A DNA stretch of 27,552 nt from an uncultured Alistipes sp. (lineage in GTDB: Bacteria > Bacteroidota > Bacteroidia > Bacteroidales > Rikenellaceae). The position numbers and the translations under genes are program-made. Below, piece by piece: positions 17,127-24,718 of this stretch (the stretch's first letter is position 1; each line of letters starts with the position of its first letter). Below the pieces are notes generated by a model, which was not told where the DNA came from, made no database searches, and worked only from the letters and a program-made list of their open reading frames with translations. The stretch covers positions 1-27,552 of the forward strand of contig CALBKP010000019.1 of the NCBI GenBank assembly GCA_937895825.1, given 5' to 3'.

Positions 17127-19121
17127 ATGAATAAGGGTAAATTTTTACTGATTTCTTTGGCTGCAATCCTTATGGCATCGTGTGCTAAGGATAATGTTGA
17201 TCAGTCAACTCCAGTTGCTGAGAATGCTGCGATCTCAAAGAAACTTATCAACACATCTGTTGAGGCAGAGAAGGGTAAGCTCATCATCTACGTTGAGGAT
17301 GAGTGTGCCGCACGTCTTGAGACCGCAGAGGTTACACGTAGCGGTATGACTGAGTTGGATTACCTTGCAGAGGAGCTTGGGGCAACATCAATCAAGCCTG
17401 TATTTAACCTTAAGGTCAATGCTGAGCGTAAACGCGCTATGGGCATGGATCGTTGGTTTGTTGTTAACTTCCCCGAGCAGGTATCTTTGGATGCAGCTGC
17501 CGAGAAACTCGCCGCCATCGACTATATCGAGGCTGTGCAGTTCTCGACAAAGGTTAAGCGTCCTACGGCTATGCCTGTGGAGGTAGCTCCCGTAGCTCAG
17601 ACGCGTGCCGATGAGTACCCCTTCAACGATCCAGGTATGTACTACCAGTGGCACTATATCAATAAGGGCTACGTTACGCTCTTTCCTACGTCGGTAGCTG
17701 GTGAGGATATCAACGTTGAGCCCGCTTGGAAGTACACATCGGGCCGCCCCGAGATTGTTGTTGCCGTTATGGACGAGGGTGTATGCTATACACACGAGGA
17801 CTTGAAGGATAATATGCGTGCTAACGAGGCCGAGTTGAATGGCGTTGAGGGAGTTGATGATGATGAGAATGGTTACGTAGACGACATCTATGGATATAAC
17901 TTTGCAACCAACGGCCGCGTGTCGTGGGGTAGAGATGGTGATTCTGGCCACGGTACACACGTCGCAGGTACGGTAGCCGCTGTTAATAACAACGGTATCG
18001 GTGTTGTCGGTGTTGCCGGTGGCTCGGGCTCAGGCGATGGTGTTCGCATCTTCTCGGCACAGATCTTCTCGGGTAAGCAGACCGCTGGTTATGATGCTAC
18101 GGCCCAGGCAGCGGAGTATGCTGCCGACAATGGTGCTTGTATTTTGCAGTGTTCGTGGGGTTTTGAGCCCAACGCCTTCAGTGGCGATAATATGTTTATC
18201 CAGGGTATCGCAGGCGTTGAGTATAAGGCATTCCAGTACTTCATCGAGACTAAGAACTGCGACGCTTTGGACGGCGGCTTGGTAATCTTTGCGGCAGGTA
18301 ACGAGGGTCAGCCCGTTGCTGGCTATCCTGGTGCCTACAACGATTATATCGCAGTTACGGCATACGCGCCCGATGGTCTTCCTGCTTACTATACCTGCTA
18401 CGATAAGGGCTGTAACATATCGGCTCCTGGTGGCGAGTACTACCTCGTAGGTGCCAGCTGGGCTGAGACCGGCTGCGTTTACTCTACGCTCCCGAATAAT
18501 ACCTATGGCTATATGCAGGGTACTTCGATGGCTTGCCCCCACGTGTCGGGTATTGCGGCTCTTGGTCTGTCGTATGCTCTGGACCTTGGCAAGACATACA
18601 CGGTTGATCAGTTTAAGTCGTTGATTCTCACTTCGGTTAACTCTTTCGACGAGGACCGCTTCGCGGATTTCAAGGCTAATCCCGAGGGCGGTACCCTAAA
18701 CCTTGCAAGCTATCGTGGTAAGATGGGTACAGGTAAGATCGATGCTTATCGTCTGTTTATGGGTATCCGTGGCGTGAGCTGTGTACCTGTGTCGACAACA
18801 GAGTCTAACACTATCGACTTCAATGCATTTATCGGCGACGGTAAGGTGAGTATGAAGATGCTCGACTACGAGATCTCGGACGAGACTCGCGAGGCTTTGG
18901 GTATCACCTATGACGCTGCGTTTGGCGGTAAGCTCGCCCTTGAGTGTACGAAGCCTGGGGCTGGCACTATTACCGTTGGTCTTGTTGCCGGTGGTAAGAA
19001 TGTTGGTGGCGGTATGGTTACCGGTGGCATGCGTATCGAGAAGGAGTTTGCTATTGTAGCACGTCCTGGTGTTAAGCTCGATGAAAATGGTCAGCCTCAG
19101 ATTCCTGGCGGTTGGTTGTAA
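17127..19121 (+). CDS. Subtilisin-family (S8) serine protease lipoprotein, copy 2
   Basis: The frame is open from a GTG at 17097, but the ATG at 17127 aligns with copy 1 and starts the lipoprotein signal MNKGKFLLISLAAILMASCA (Cys19). This gives 664 residues. A propeptide-like domain covers about 48-145 and is followed by QTRADEYP (158-165), equivalent to TTRAGEYP in copy 1. Catalytic residues are Asp216 in VVAVMDEG, His275 in GHGTHVAGT, oxyanion Asn392 in FAAGNE, and Ser467 in GTSMACPHVSG. The acidic GVDDDENGYVDD segment is conserved, as is the C-terminal domain ending IPGGWL. Differences from copy 1 cluster around the substrate-cleft loops, for instance ATNGRVSWGRDGDS before the His motif, suggesting different cleavage preference. 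A small lipoprotein gene follows after 37 bp. Confidence 0.93.
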   Translation: MNKGKFLLISLAAILMASCAKDNVDQSTPVAENAAISKKLINTSVEAEKGKLIIYVEDECAARLETAEVTRSGMTELDYLAEELGATSIKPVFNLKVNAERKRAMGMDRWFVVNFPEQVSLDAAAEKLAAIDYIEAVQFSTKVKRPTAMPVEVAPVAQTRADEYPFNDPGMYYQWHYINKGYVTLFPTSVAGEDINVEPAWKYTSGRPEIVVAVMDEGVCYTHEDLKDNMRANEAELNGVEGVDDDENGYVDDIYGYNFATNGRVSWGRDGDSGHGTHVAGTVAAVNNNGIGVVGVAGGSGSGDGVRIFSAQIFSGKQTAGYDATAQAAEYAADNGACILQCSWGFEPNAFSGDNMFIQGIAGVEYKAFQYFIETKNCDALDGGLVIFAAGNEGQPVAGYPGAYNDYIAVTAYAPDGLPAYYTCYDKGCNISAPGGEYYLVGASWAETGCVYSTLPNNTYGYMQGTSMACPHVSGIAALGLSYALDLGKTYTVDQFKSLILTSVNSFDEDRFADFKANPEGGTLNLASYRGKMGTGKIDAYRLFMGIRGVSCVPVSTTESNTIDFNAFIGDGKVSMKMLDYEISDETREALGITYDAAFGGKLALECTKPGAGTITVGLVAGGKNVGGGMVTGGMRIEKEFAIVARPGVKLDENGQPQIPGGWL

Positions 19122-19158
19122 TAGATTGTTATAAACAATAATAAAATTGGATGCGATT

Positions 19159-19641
19159 ATGAAAAGTTTGAAGATATGGTCACTCGTAGCTATGTTGTTC
19201 TTTGGTTTGACCAGCTGCGAGACTCCTGATAATGGTGGTACTGGCAATGGCGGCGGCAATAGCGTCGTTAAGGATATCGTTGACGAGTGGGCACTCGTTT
19301 CATGGAGCGATACTGATCCAGTGTTTAACGTATATGTGGACTTCAACGAGGATGGTACGTTTGAGATGTACCAGCAGGTCTACTCGCTCACCTATGAGCT
19401 TTATAGCGGTAATTATGCTGTTATGGATGGTGTGCTCAATGGATCATATTCTGATGGTGAGGCATGGAAGTGTGGTTATACGGCAACTGTTGATGTGGAT
19501 GAGAATGGCGTGAAGCGTCTTACTCTTCTTAGCCAGGAGGAGCCTAACATCACAAGCATCTATACTGCTAAGGCTATTCCCGAGGAGGTTAAGGTAGAGG
19601 CTACAGAGACTCGTTCTGTTGCTACTGAGCGTTTCTTGTAG
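19159..19641 (+). CDS. Small lipocalin-like lipoprotein, partner of protease copy 2
   Basis: An upstream TTG (19147) is in frame, but the ATG at 19159 matches the paralog and gives 160 residues beginning MKSLKIWSLVAMLFFGLTSC, with lipidation at Cys20. A Gly/Asn-rich linker (about 24-36) precedes beta-strand-rich sequence: EWALVSWSDTD, FNVYVDFNEDGTFEMYQ, YSGNYAVMDGVLNGSYSDG. The tail IPEEVKVEATE leads to TRSVATERFL at the end, equal in length and pattern to the tail of the paralog (IPE-VK-E---TR, then Phe-Leu). It is co-transcribed with protease 2 and followed by a strong terminator. Function unknown. Its position directly behind a protease makes an inhibitor or chaperone role the first hypothesis. 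Confidence 0.8.
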   Translation: MKSLKIWSLVAMLFFGLTSCETPDNGGTGNGGGNSVVKDIVDEWALVSWSDTDPVFNVYVDFNEDGTFEMYQQVYSLTYELYSGNYAVMDGVLNGSYSDGEAWKCGYTATVDVDENGVKRLTLLSQEEPNITSIYTAKAIPEEVKVEATETRSVATERFL

Positions 19642-19657
19642 TATTAGCAATACTTAT

Positions 19658-19697
19658 AAAACCAATCCCCGAAGAGCAATCTTCGGGGATTGGTTTT
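19658..19697. terminator. Bidirectional terminator between convergent genes
   Basis: A perfect 18-bp stem is formed by 19658-19675 and 19680-19697 with a GCAA tetraloop. A-runs on one side and T-runs on the other serve both directions. It ends the second protease module (plus) and waaA (minus, ending at 19704). Confidence 0.92.
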
Positions 19698-19703
19698 ATT
19701 CAC

Positions 19704-20936
19704 TTACTCACTCATTATCGTTCGTACGATTAGCTCCGTAGCTCCGCAGTTCTTTGCTGTGTAGTTGCGCGCCTTGTTGCTGAGGTCTACATATAAATTC
19801 CTATCAACCTTCAGTTTACTGAACCACTGCTCTAACTCGGTGGCGTTAGCGATGCTTTGTGCAGCACCCAGTGCAATGAGCTCGCGTGCCTCCTGAAATT
19901 TGTGGTAGTTGGGGCCAAAGGCAAGCGGTAATCCGAAGGTCGCAGCCTCCAGTGTGTTATGTATGCCATGTCCAAAGCCTCCGCCTATGTATGCCCAGTG
20001 GGCGTAGCCATAGGCCGATGATAGTATGCCTATGGTGTCGAGGATAAGCACCTGTACGCTGCTGAGGTCGCTATTCTCTGTTGCAGAGCTGTATCTGATT
20101 GCACCGCCCTTAACTACGGTCAATAACCGATCTATACGGCTCTCATCCATTTCGTGTGGGGCTATAACGAAACGTATGTCGGGATTGTGGTTGACAAGCT
20201 CTATGAGTAGCTTCTCATCTTGCTCCCACGTAGATCCTGCAACAAAGAGCCTATTTTGACCCTTGAATCGCTCGATTATGGGGATGGGCTTTGCATCGCG
20301 TGCTATTGCTGCCACGCGGTCAAAACGCGTATCTCCAGCCACGAGTGTGTTTTCGATGCCTATGCCACGTAGTAGTTGTGCCGAGCTATTGTTCTGCACA
20401 AATATACGCTTATAGCCGCTGAGTGCTCTGCGCCACGCACCACCCCAGGGTTGAAAGAATATCGAACGAGGACGAAATATGGCAGATACGAGGTAGGTAG
20501 CAATATCGCGGCGGCGTAGCTCTTCGAGGTAGTTTAGCCAGAACTCATACTTTATGAAGATGGCAAACGTTGGGTTTACTATATCAAGAAAACGTTTGAC
20601 ATTTTTCGGCCTATCCGATGGTAGATAGTAGATATAGTCGGCACCGCTGAAATTCTTACGTATCTCGTAGCCCGATGGCGAGAAGAAGGTGAGGAGAATC
20701 TTTATGTCGGGATTCGTCGCCTTTAGCCTCTCGATGATGGGTCGCCCCTGCTCGAACTCACCGAGCGAGGCGGCATGAACCCATGCTATACGCTGGCCAT
20801 GAGCTATCTGTGTAGCCATCCTTGATAGTGTATCTCGTCGTCCTTCGCGTAATAGGCGAGCCTTTGTGTTCCAGAGCGAGGCGATTGATATGCCGCAATC
20901 GTAAAGACCGATACCTATGTTATATGTTAGCGACAT
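19704..20936 (-). CDS. waaA: 3-deoxy-D-manno-octulosonic acid (Kdo) transferase
   Basis: A 410-residue protein of the usual WaaA/KdtA length. It transfers Kdo from CMP-Kdo to lipid A precursor at the inner face of the cytoplasmic membrane during lipopolysaccharide synthesis. An N-terminal hydrophobic segment (about 4-22) anchors it. The acceptor-side motif HAASLGEFEQGRP places the conserved catalytic Glu at residue 60. The donor-binding half carries VAGDTRFDRV, VAGSTWEQDE, APHE, and the hallmark GGGFGHGIHNTLEAATFGLP followed by FGPNYHKFQEA. It is the last gene of a minus-strand run pepE-yraN-waaA. Confidence 0.95.
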   Translation of the reverse strand: MSLTYNIGIGLYDCGISIASLWNTKARLLREGRRDTLSRMATQIAHGQRIAWVHAASLGEFEQGRPIIERLKATNPDIKILLTFFSPSGYEIRKNFSGADYIYYLPSDRPKNVKRFLDIVNPTFAIFIKYEFWLNYLEELRRRDIATYLVSAIFRPRSIFFQPWGGAWRRALSGYKRIFVQNNSSAQLLRGIGIENTLVAGDTRFDRVAAIARDAKPIPIIERFKGQNRLFVAGSTWEQDEKLLIELVNHNPDIRFVIAPHEMDESRIDRLLTVVKGGAIRYSSATENSDLSSVQVLILDTIGILSSAYGYAHWAYIGGGFGHGIHNTLEAATFGLPLAFGPNYHKFQEARELIALGAAQSIANATELEQWFSKLKVDRNLYVDLSNKARNYTAKNCGATELIVRTIMSE

Positions 20937-20956
20937 TAGCTACGTGCAAGTTATTA

Positions 20957-20983
20957 GGGCTGACCTCTTGGTGGAGTCAGCCC
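20957..20983 (-). other. Intercistronic hairpin between yraN and waaA
   Basis: GGGCTGAC (20957-20964) pairs perfectly with GTCAGCCC (20976-20983), and CTC/GAG just inside can extend the stem past one bulged base. It begins 6 nt past the yraN stop codon on the minus strand. No T-run follows, so it is more likely a partial attenuator or mRNA processing signal than a full terminator. Confidence 0.55.
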
Positions 20984-20988
20984 CTATG

Positions 20989-21351
20989 TTATAATATATT
21001 TTCGGTGTACTCTATGGCATAGTGCCCATGGTCGTCAATGGTTACGGCTATGAGGTCGAACTGAAGTTCGAGCGGTGAGCGATGTAGGGCGCGATAGGCC
21101 ATGGCACCACGGCGTAGCGTGCGTATCTTCTGGTCATTGATGCTGTCGTATGCCGATTGCCATCCGCCGAGTTTGCGGGTCTTAACCTCCACGAAGTGCA
21201 GCGTGTCGAAACGCTGAGCGATGATGTCTATCTCGTAGTGCCCAACTCTCCAGTTGCGTTCGACGATATAGTAGCCACGCTCTCTGAGCCATGCTGTTGC
21301 AGCTTCCTCGCCTTTTGCTCCAATCTCTATGCTTGTCAAGTCCACCGCCAA
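20989..21351 (-). CDS. yraN: YraN family (UPF0102) predicted nuclease-fold protein
   Basis: A 120-residue protein. No ATG is available at the N-terminus. The TTG at 21351 gives MAVDLTSIEIGAKGEEAA, matching the usual YraN opening (a short run, then G--GE-A), although a GTG at 21345 is also possible. The endonuclease-like core of the PD-(D/E)XK type is visible: Glu in GEEAATAWL, EIDIIAQ, and FVEVKTRKLGG. The exact biological role of YraN is not settled. The start lies 3 nt past the pepE stop codon, so translation is probably coupled. Confidence 0.88.
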   Translation of the reverse strand: MAVDLTSIEIGAKGEEAATAWLRERGYYIVERNWRVGHYEIDIIAQRFDTLHFVEVKTRKLGGWQSAYDSINDQKIRTLRRGAMAYRALHRSPLELQFDLIAVTIDDHGHYAIEYTENIL

Positions 21352-21354
21352 TGA

Positions 21355-22068
21355 CTATTTCGTGCGACGAATAAGGAAGTCGATGTTGTCACCTGGCTGC
21401 ACCTCGTATGTCTCGATGCCCTTCTTGAAGATACGCATCGGACGATTGCCGATAAGCTCGATGCCGTTGTCGTCGATGCGGAGCATGCAACCCTCTCTAA
21501 GGCCTACAACGTAGCGGCTACGGTTTGCCTCAAGGTACTCCAGGATACGCTGTTCACGTGTCTCGCCAGCGTGACCCTCGGGGTTAGCGTCGAGGTAGTG
21601 AGGGTTGATCTGGAACGACACGAGGCCAATGGCACGGAACGACTCAGGTTGCACAATCGGCATATCGTTTGTGGTGCAGATCGTGGGACACGTAACATTG
21701 CTACCTGCCGACCAGCCAACGTAGGGAACGCCAGCCTTTACGCGGCGGAAGATCATATCGAGGAGATCCTCCTCCTGCATCTTCTTAAGCAGTGCGAAGG
21801 TGTTACCACCGCCGATGACAATGGCCTGAGCATGGCGTATGAAGTTACGCTTGTTGATGGCGCGGTGAATAGAGTTTACCTTGATGCCAATCTCGTTGAA
21901 GCGGTTCTGTACCTTTGCCTCATACTCGTCGTACGAGAATGTTACGGCGGCGTAGGGAATAAAAACAACCTCAGTAACGCCTTTTAGCGTCTTGGCGATC
22001 TCCTGAATGGGGTATTGCAAGTAAGGCTCACCAGCGTTGGTAGAATTGGAAATTAGTAAAAGGTTCAT
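21355..22068 (-). CDS. pepE: Dipeptidase E (peptidase family S51)
   Basis: A 237-residue cytoplasmic protease that cleaves dipeptides with N-terminal aspartate. The nucleophile Ser120 is in VGWSAGSNV, and Asp135 and His157 (in NPHYLD) fall at the same numbers as in the Salmonella enzyme, giving the Ser-His-Asp set. IVIGGGNTFALL (about 83-94) is the conserved glycine-rich segment before the nucleophile. It heads a tightly spaced minus-strand group with yraN and waaA. A role in using peptides taken up by the nearby SusCD/protease locus is plausible but not shown, as pepE is widespread in Bacteroidales. Confidence 0.94.
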   Translation of the reverse strand: MNLLLISNSTNAGEPYLQYPIQEIAKTLKGVTEVVFIPYAAVTFSYDEYEAKVQNRFNEIGIKVNSIHRAINKRNFIRHAQAIVIGGGNTFALLKKMQEEDLLDMIFRRVKAGVPYVGWSAGSNVTCPTICTTNDMPIVQPESFRAIGLVSFQINPHYLDANPEGHAGETREQRILEYLEANRSRYVVGLREGCMLRIDDNGIELIGNRPMRIFKKGIETYEVQPGDNIDFLIRRTK

Positions 22069-22139
22069 AAGACTTTGAGTATTAAGAGTTTAATATATGT
22101 TATTATAAAATTGTCAATAAAATTTTTGTGTGATAATGT

Positions 22140-22168
22140 CAAAGATAATAAAAAAAGTGTTACTTTTG
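22140..22168. promoter_or_regulatory. Divergent -7 boxes for pepE (minus) and acpP (plus)
   Basis: On the minus strand TATCTTTG (22147-22140) and on the plus strand TACTTTTG (22161-22168) both match TAnnTTTG and lie only 13 nt apart. No good -33 element was found for either. They would drive pepE-yraN-waaA and acpP-fabF-rnc in opposite directions, and the overlap means the two polymerases may compete. Confidence 0.55.
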
Positions 22169-22172
22169 TAGC

Positions 22173-22199
22173 GTCTGGTGAAATTTTTTCATCATAGAC
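22173..22199 (+). other. Hairpin in the acpP 5' leader
   Basis: GTCT/AGAC (22173-22176 with 22196-22199) and GTGAAA/TTTCAT (22178-22183 with 22187-22192, one wobble) can fold around a small internal loop. It would sit at the 5' end of the acpP message, where a hairpin could protect an abundant mRNA. Confidence 0.35.
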
Positions 22200-22254
22200 G
22201 AATTACAGTAGCATACAAATTACTACTATAATGTTTAACTAAAACTTATTTATT

Positions 22255-22488
22255 ATGTCAGAAATTCAGTCAAAAGTTGTCGAGATCATCGTTGACAAGT
22301 TGGGTGTTAAGGAGTCAGAGGTAGTACCCGAAGCAAGCTTCACCGCACACCTCGGTGCAGACTCTTTGGATCAGGTAGAGCTCATCATGGAGTTCGAGAA
22401 GGCTTTCGATCTTCAGATTCCTGATGGCGATGCTGAGAAGATCCAGACCGTCGGCGATGCTATCAGCTACATTGAGGCACACAAGTAA
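22255..22488 (+). CDS. acpP: Acyl carrier protein
   Basis: A 77-residue acidic protein, the usual length. It carries growing acyl chains on 4'-phosphopantetheine in type II fatty acid synthesis. The attachment site is Ser37 in LGADSLDQVELIMEFEKAF, which also contains the partner-recognition helix II. It is followed 39 bp later by fabF and then rnc, the standard Bacteroidales order. Confidence 0.98.
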   Translation: MSEIQSKVVEIIVDKLGVKESEVVPEASFTAHLGADSLDQVELIMEFEKAFDLQIPDGDAEKIQTVGDAISYIEAHK

Positions 22489-22527
22489 TAGATAGTTCTT
22501 TACCATCTCGAAGGCAATTGCGGTAAA

Positions 22528-23778
22528 ATGGAGTTGCGTAGGGTTGTTGTAACGGGCATAGGCACGATAAATCCGATCGGAAACAATATCGAGGAGTATT
22601 TCCGCAACTTGGAGGCGGGAGTATCTGGTGCCGCCCCCATCACCAATTTCGACGCATCGAACTTCAAAGTGCGTTTTGCCTGCGAGGTAAAGGATTATGA
22701 TTGGTCACGATACTTCGACCGTAAGGAGGTACGCAAGTACGACCGTTTTGCTCAGTTTGCTCTAATCGCAGCCGCCGAGGCTGTGGCAGATGCCAACCTT
22801 GGTGACGATGTAAATCGTCGTCGTTGTGGCGTTGTGTGGAGCTCGGGTGTGGGCGGTATCGAGACCTATTTTCAGGAATGTATGGACTATGCCAAGGGAG
22901 GAGAACTCCCTCGGTTTAGTCCATTTTTTGTTCCTCGAATGATTGCAGACCTTGCAGCCGGACATATCGCTATGAAGTATGGCTTCATGGGGCCAAATTA
23001 TAGCGTTACGTCGGCATGTGCATCGTCGAACCACGCTTTGATTGATAGCTTTAACCTTATTCGCATGGGTAAGGCGGATGTTATCGTTACGGGTGGAGCC
23101 GAGGCTCCCATTATCCAGGCAGGTGTCGGCGGCTTCAGCTCAATGCAGGCACTCTCTACGCGCAATGACGATCCCGAGCATGCTTCGCGTCCATTTGACC
23201 ATGATCGCGATGGTTTTGTCATGGGCGAGGGAGCGGGTGCTTTGGTGCTTGAGGAGTATGAACATGCGGTAAGGCGCGGTGCAAAGATCTACTGCGAGGT
23301 GGCTGGCGGAGGTATGTCGGCCGATGCTTATCACATGACGGCTCCCCATCCCGAGGGTGCCGGTGCAATCCTATCGATGGAGGAGGCGTTGTCGGATGCT
23401 GGCATGGTAGCCTCGGATATCGACTATATTAATGTCCACGGCACATCCACGCCGTTGGGTGATGTCGCTGAACTTAAGGCTCTTGATGCCGTCTTTGGCG
23501 ATATACTCCCGTCTATCAGCATCTCATCTACAAAGTCAATGACGGGACATCTTTTGGGAGCTGCCGCAGCTATCGAGTCTATTGCCTCAATTATGGCTAT
23601 TACGCGCGGTATTGTACCTCCCACAATCAATGTCGAGAACCTCGATCCCGAGGTTAATCCCAATCTCGACCTTACGTTGGGCGTAGCTCGCAAGCGCGAG
23701 GTACGTGCAGCTCTTAGCAACACATTCGGCTTTGGTGGTCACAACTCGACGGTAATCTTCCGTCGTGTGGCCGAATAA
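22528..23778 (+). CDS. fabF: Beta-ketoacyl-ACP synthase II
   Basis: A 416-residue condensing enzyme that elongates acyl-ACP with malonyl-ACP. The catalytic set is complete: Cys164 in SVTSACASSNHA, His304 in VHGTSTPLGD, Lys336 in STKSMTGH, and His341 in TGHLLGAA. The glycine-rich NTFGFGGHNS closes the thiolase fold near the C-terminus. It lies between acpP and rnc, 39 bp behind acpP. Confidence 0.97.
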   Translation: MELRRVVVTGIGTINPIGNNIEEYFRNLEAGVSGAAPITNFDASNFKVRFACEVKDYDWSRYFDRKEVRKYDRFAQFALIAAAEAVADANLGDDVNRRRCGVVWSSGVGGIETYFQECMDYAKGGELPRFSPFFVPRMIADLAAGHIAMKYGFMGPNYSVTSACASSNHALIDSFNLIRMGKADVIVTGGAEAPIIQAGVGGFSSMQALSTRNDDPEHASRPFDHDRDGFVMGEGAGALVLEEYEHAVRRGAKIYCEVAGGGMSADAYHMTAPHPEGAGAILSMEEALSDAGMVASDIDYINVHGTSTPLGDVAELKALDAVFGDILPSISISSTKSMTGHLLGAAAAIESIASIMAITRGIVPPTINVENLDPEVNPNLDLTLGVARKREVRAALSNTFGFGGHNSTVIFRRVAE

Positions 23779-23809
23779 TCTCTTTCTACATATATTTCTG
23801 AGGATAACT

Positions 23810-24598
23810 ATGTTCGATTTCATTATTCGTCCCCTGCGTCGTCGTTTTGGTAGCGATAAGGAGTTTTATGCTATCATAGATGATATGTTTGGGTTCATTC
23901 CGCATAATATTGAGTTGTATAAACTCGCACTTATACACAAGTCGGCATCCATCGAGCTTGAGGATGGCAGCCATATCAACAACGAGCGCCTTGAGTTCTT
24001 GGGTGATGCTGTCATCGAGAGCATCACCTCCGACTTTATCTTTATAGAGTTTCCCGATCGTGACGAGGGCTTTATGACGCAGCTACGCTCTAAGATCGTG
24101 TCGCGTCAGTCGCTCAACCGTCTTGCTGTGTCCATAGGTCTCGACAAGCATATCATCTCGAATGCAACGGGTAACTTCGGTCAAAAGCATATCTACGGCG
24201 ATGCTTTCGAGGCGATGATGGGCGCTATATACTTGGATCAGGGTTATGACTTTGTTAACCGCCTGTTGATCAACGATATCTTTGGCCGCTACTTGTCAAT
24301 CGACGACGTTCTTCAGTCGGAGACCGACTTCAAAAGCCGCCTTATCGAGTGGTGTCAGAAGAGCCACTATACTATTGAGTTTAAGACCGATAATGGTAAG
24401 AGTGTGGCAGGGGCAGCTCACCCCTCATTCCACTCAACGGTATACATTGATGGTATAGCTGTTGGACATGGCACTGGTGACTCGAAGAAGGAGGCTGAGC
24501 AGAGAGCAGCATTCTCTGTGTCGCAGACCTCGACTACGTCGATAGGCGATGAGACGAGTGCTCAGCTTTTGGATAGGCTTGATCGCATGGCGAATTAA
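23810..24598 (+). CDS. rnc: Ribonuclease III
   Basis: The frame extends upstream into fabF through a GTG at 23765, but the ATG at 23810 is the natural start, giving 262 residues. It cleaves double-stranded RNA in rRNA maturation and mRNA decay. The signature NERLEFLGDAVIE supplies metal-site Glu59, Glu62 and Asp66, and DAFEAMMGAIYLD supplies Asp131 and Glu134. A double-stranded-RNA-binding domain follows at about 175-245 (SRLIEWCQKSHY to GDSKKEAEQRAA). It is the last gene of acpP-fabF-rnc and is followed by a terminator. Confidence 0.96.
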   Translation: MFDFIIRPLRRRFGSDKEFYAIIDDMFGFIPHNIELYKLALIHKSASIELEDGSHINNERLEFLGDAVIESITSDFIFIEFPDRDEGFMTQLRSKIVSRQSLNRLAVSIGLDKHIISNATGNFGQKHIYGDAFEAMMGAIYLDQGYDFVNRLLINDIFGRYLSIDDVLQSETDFKSRLIEWCQKSHYTIEFKTDNGKSVAGAAHPSFHSTVYIDGIAVGHGTGDSKKEAEQRAAFSVSQTSTTSIGDETSAQLLDRLDRMAN

Positions 24599-24622
24599 GG
24601 ACGGAGACATTAGAGATAGGAG

Positions 24623-24671
24623 TCGACCATAAAAGTCTAAATTTAGGGCTTTTGTGGTCGATTTTGTTTTG
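24623..24671 (+). terminator. Rho-independent terminator after rnc
   Basis: TCGACCATAAAAG (24623-24635) pairs with CTTTTGTGGTCGA (24649-24661), 13 pairs with one G-T wobble. The T-rich tract TTTTGTTTTG follows and is reused as the -33 element of the radC promoter. Confidence 0.85.
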
Positions 24672-24698
24672 ATGGTTACCCAATTCTTTGTACCTTCG
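24668..24698 (+). promoter_or_regulatory. Promoter of radC
   Basis: TTTG (24668-24671), a 19-nt spacer, and TACCTTCG (24691-24698) match the Bacteroidota promoter with one substitution in the -7 box. The start point would fall about 15 nt before the radC ATG, giving a very short leader. Confidence 0.65.
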
Positions 24699-24718
24699 TA
24701 TCCAAAATAGGTTGTTAG

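Larger units (their letters stand above)
14358..19641 (+). repeat. Tandem duplication of a protease plus small-lipoprotein module
   Basis: The gene pair at 14358-16863 is paralogous to the pair at 17127-19641. Both proteases are 664 residues from matched starts, begin MNKGK, share long stretches such as NEAELNGVEGVDDDENGY, and end PGGWL. Both small lipoproteins begin MK-LKIWSL, share VYVDFNED, and end TR(A/S) followed by eight residues closing in Phe-Leu. Divergence across the rest shows that the duplication is old and both copies have been kept intact. Confidence 0.9.
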
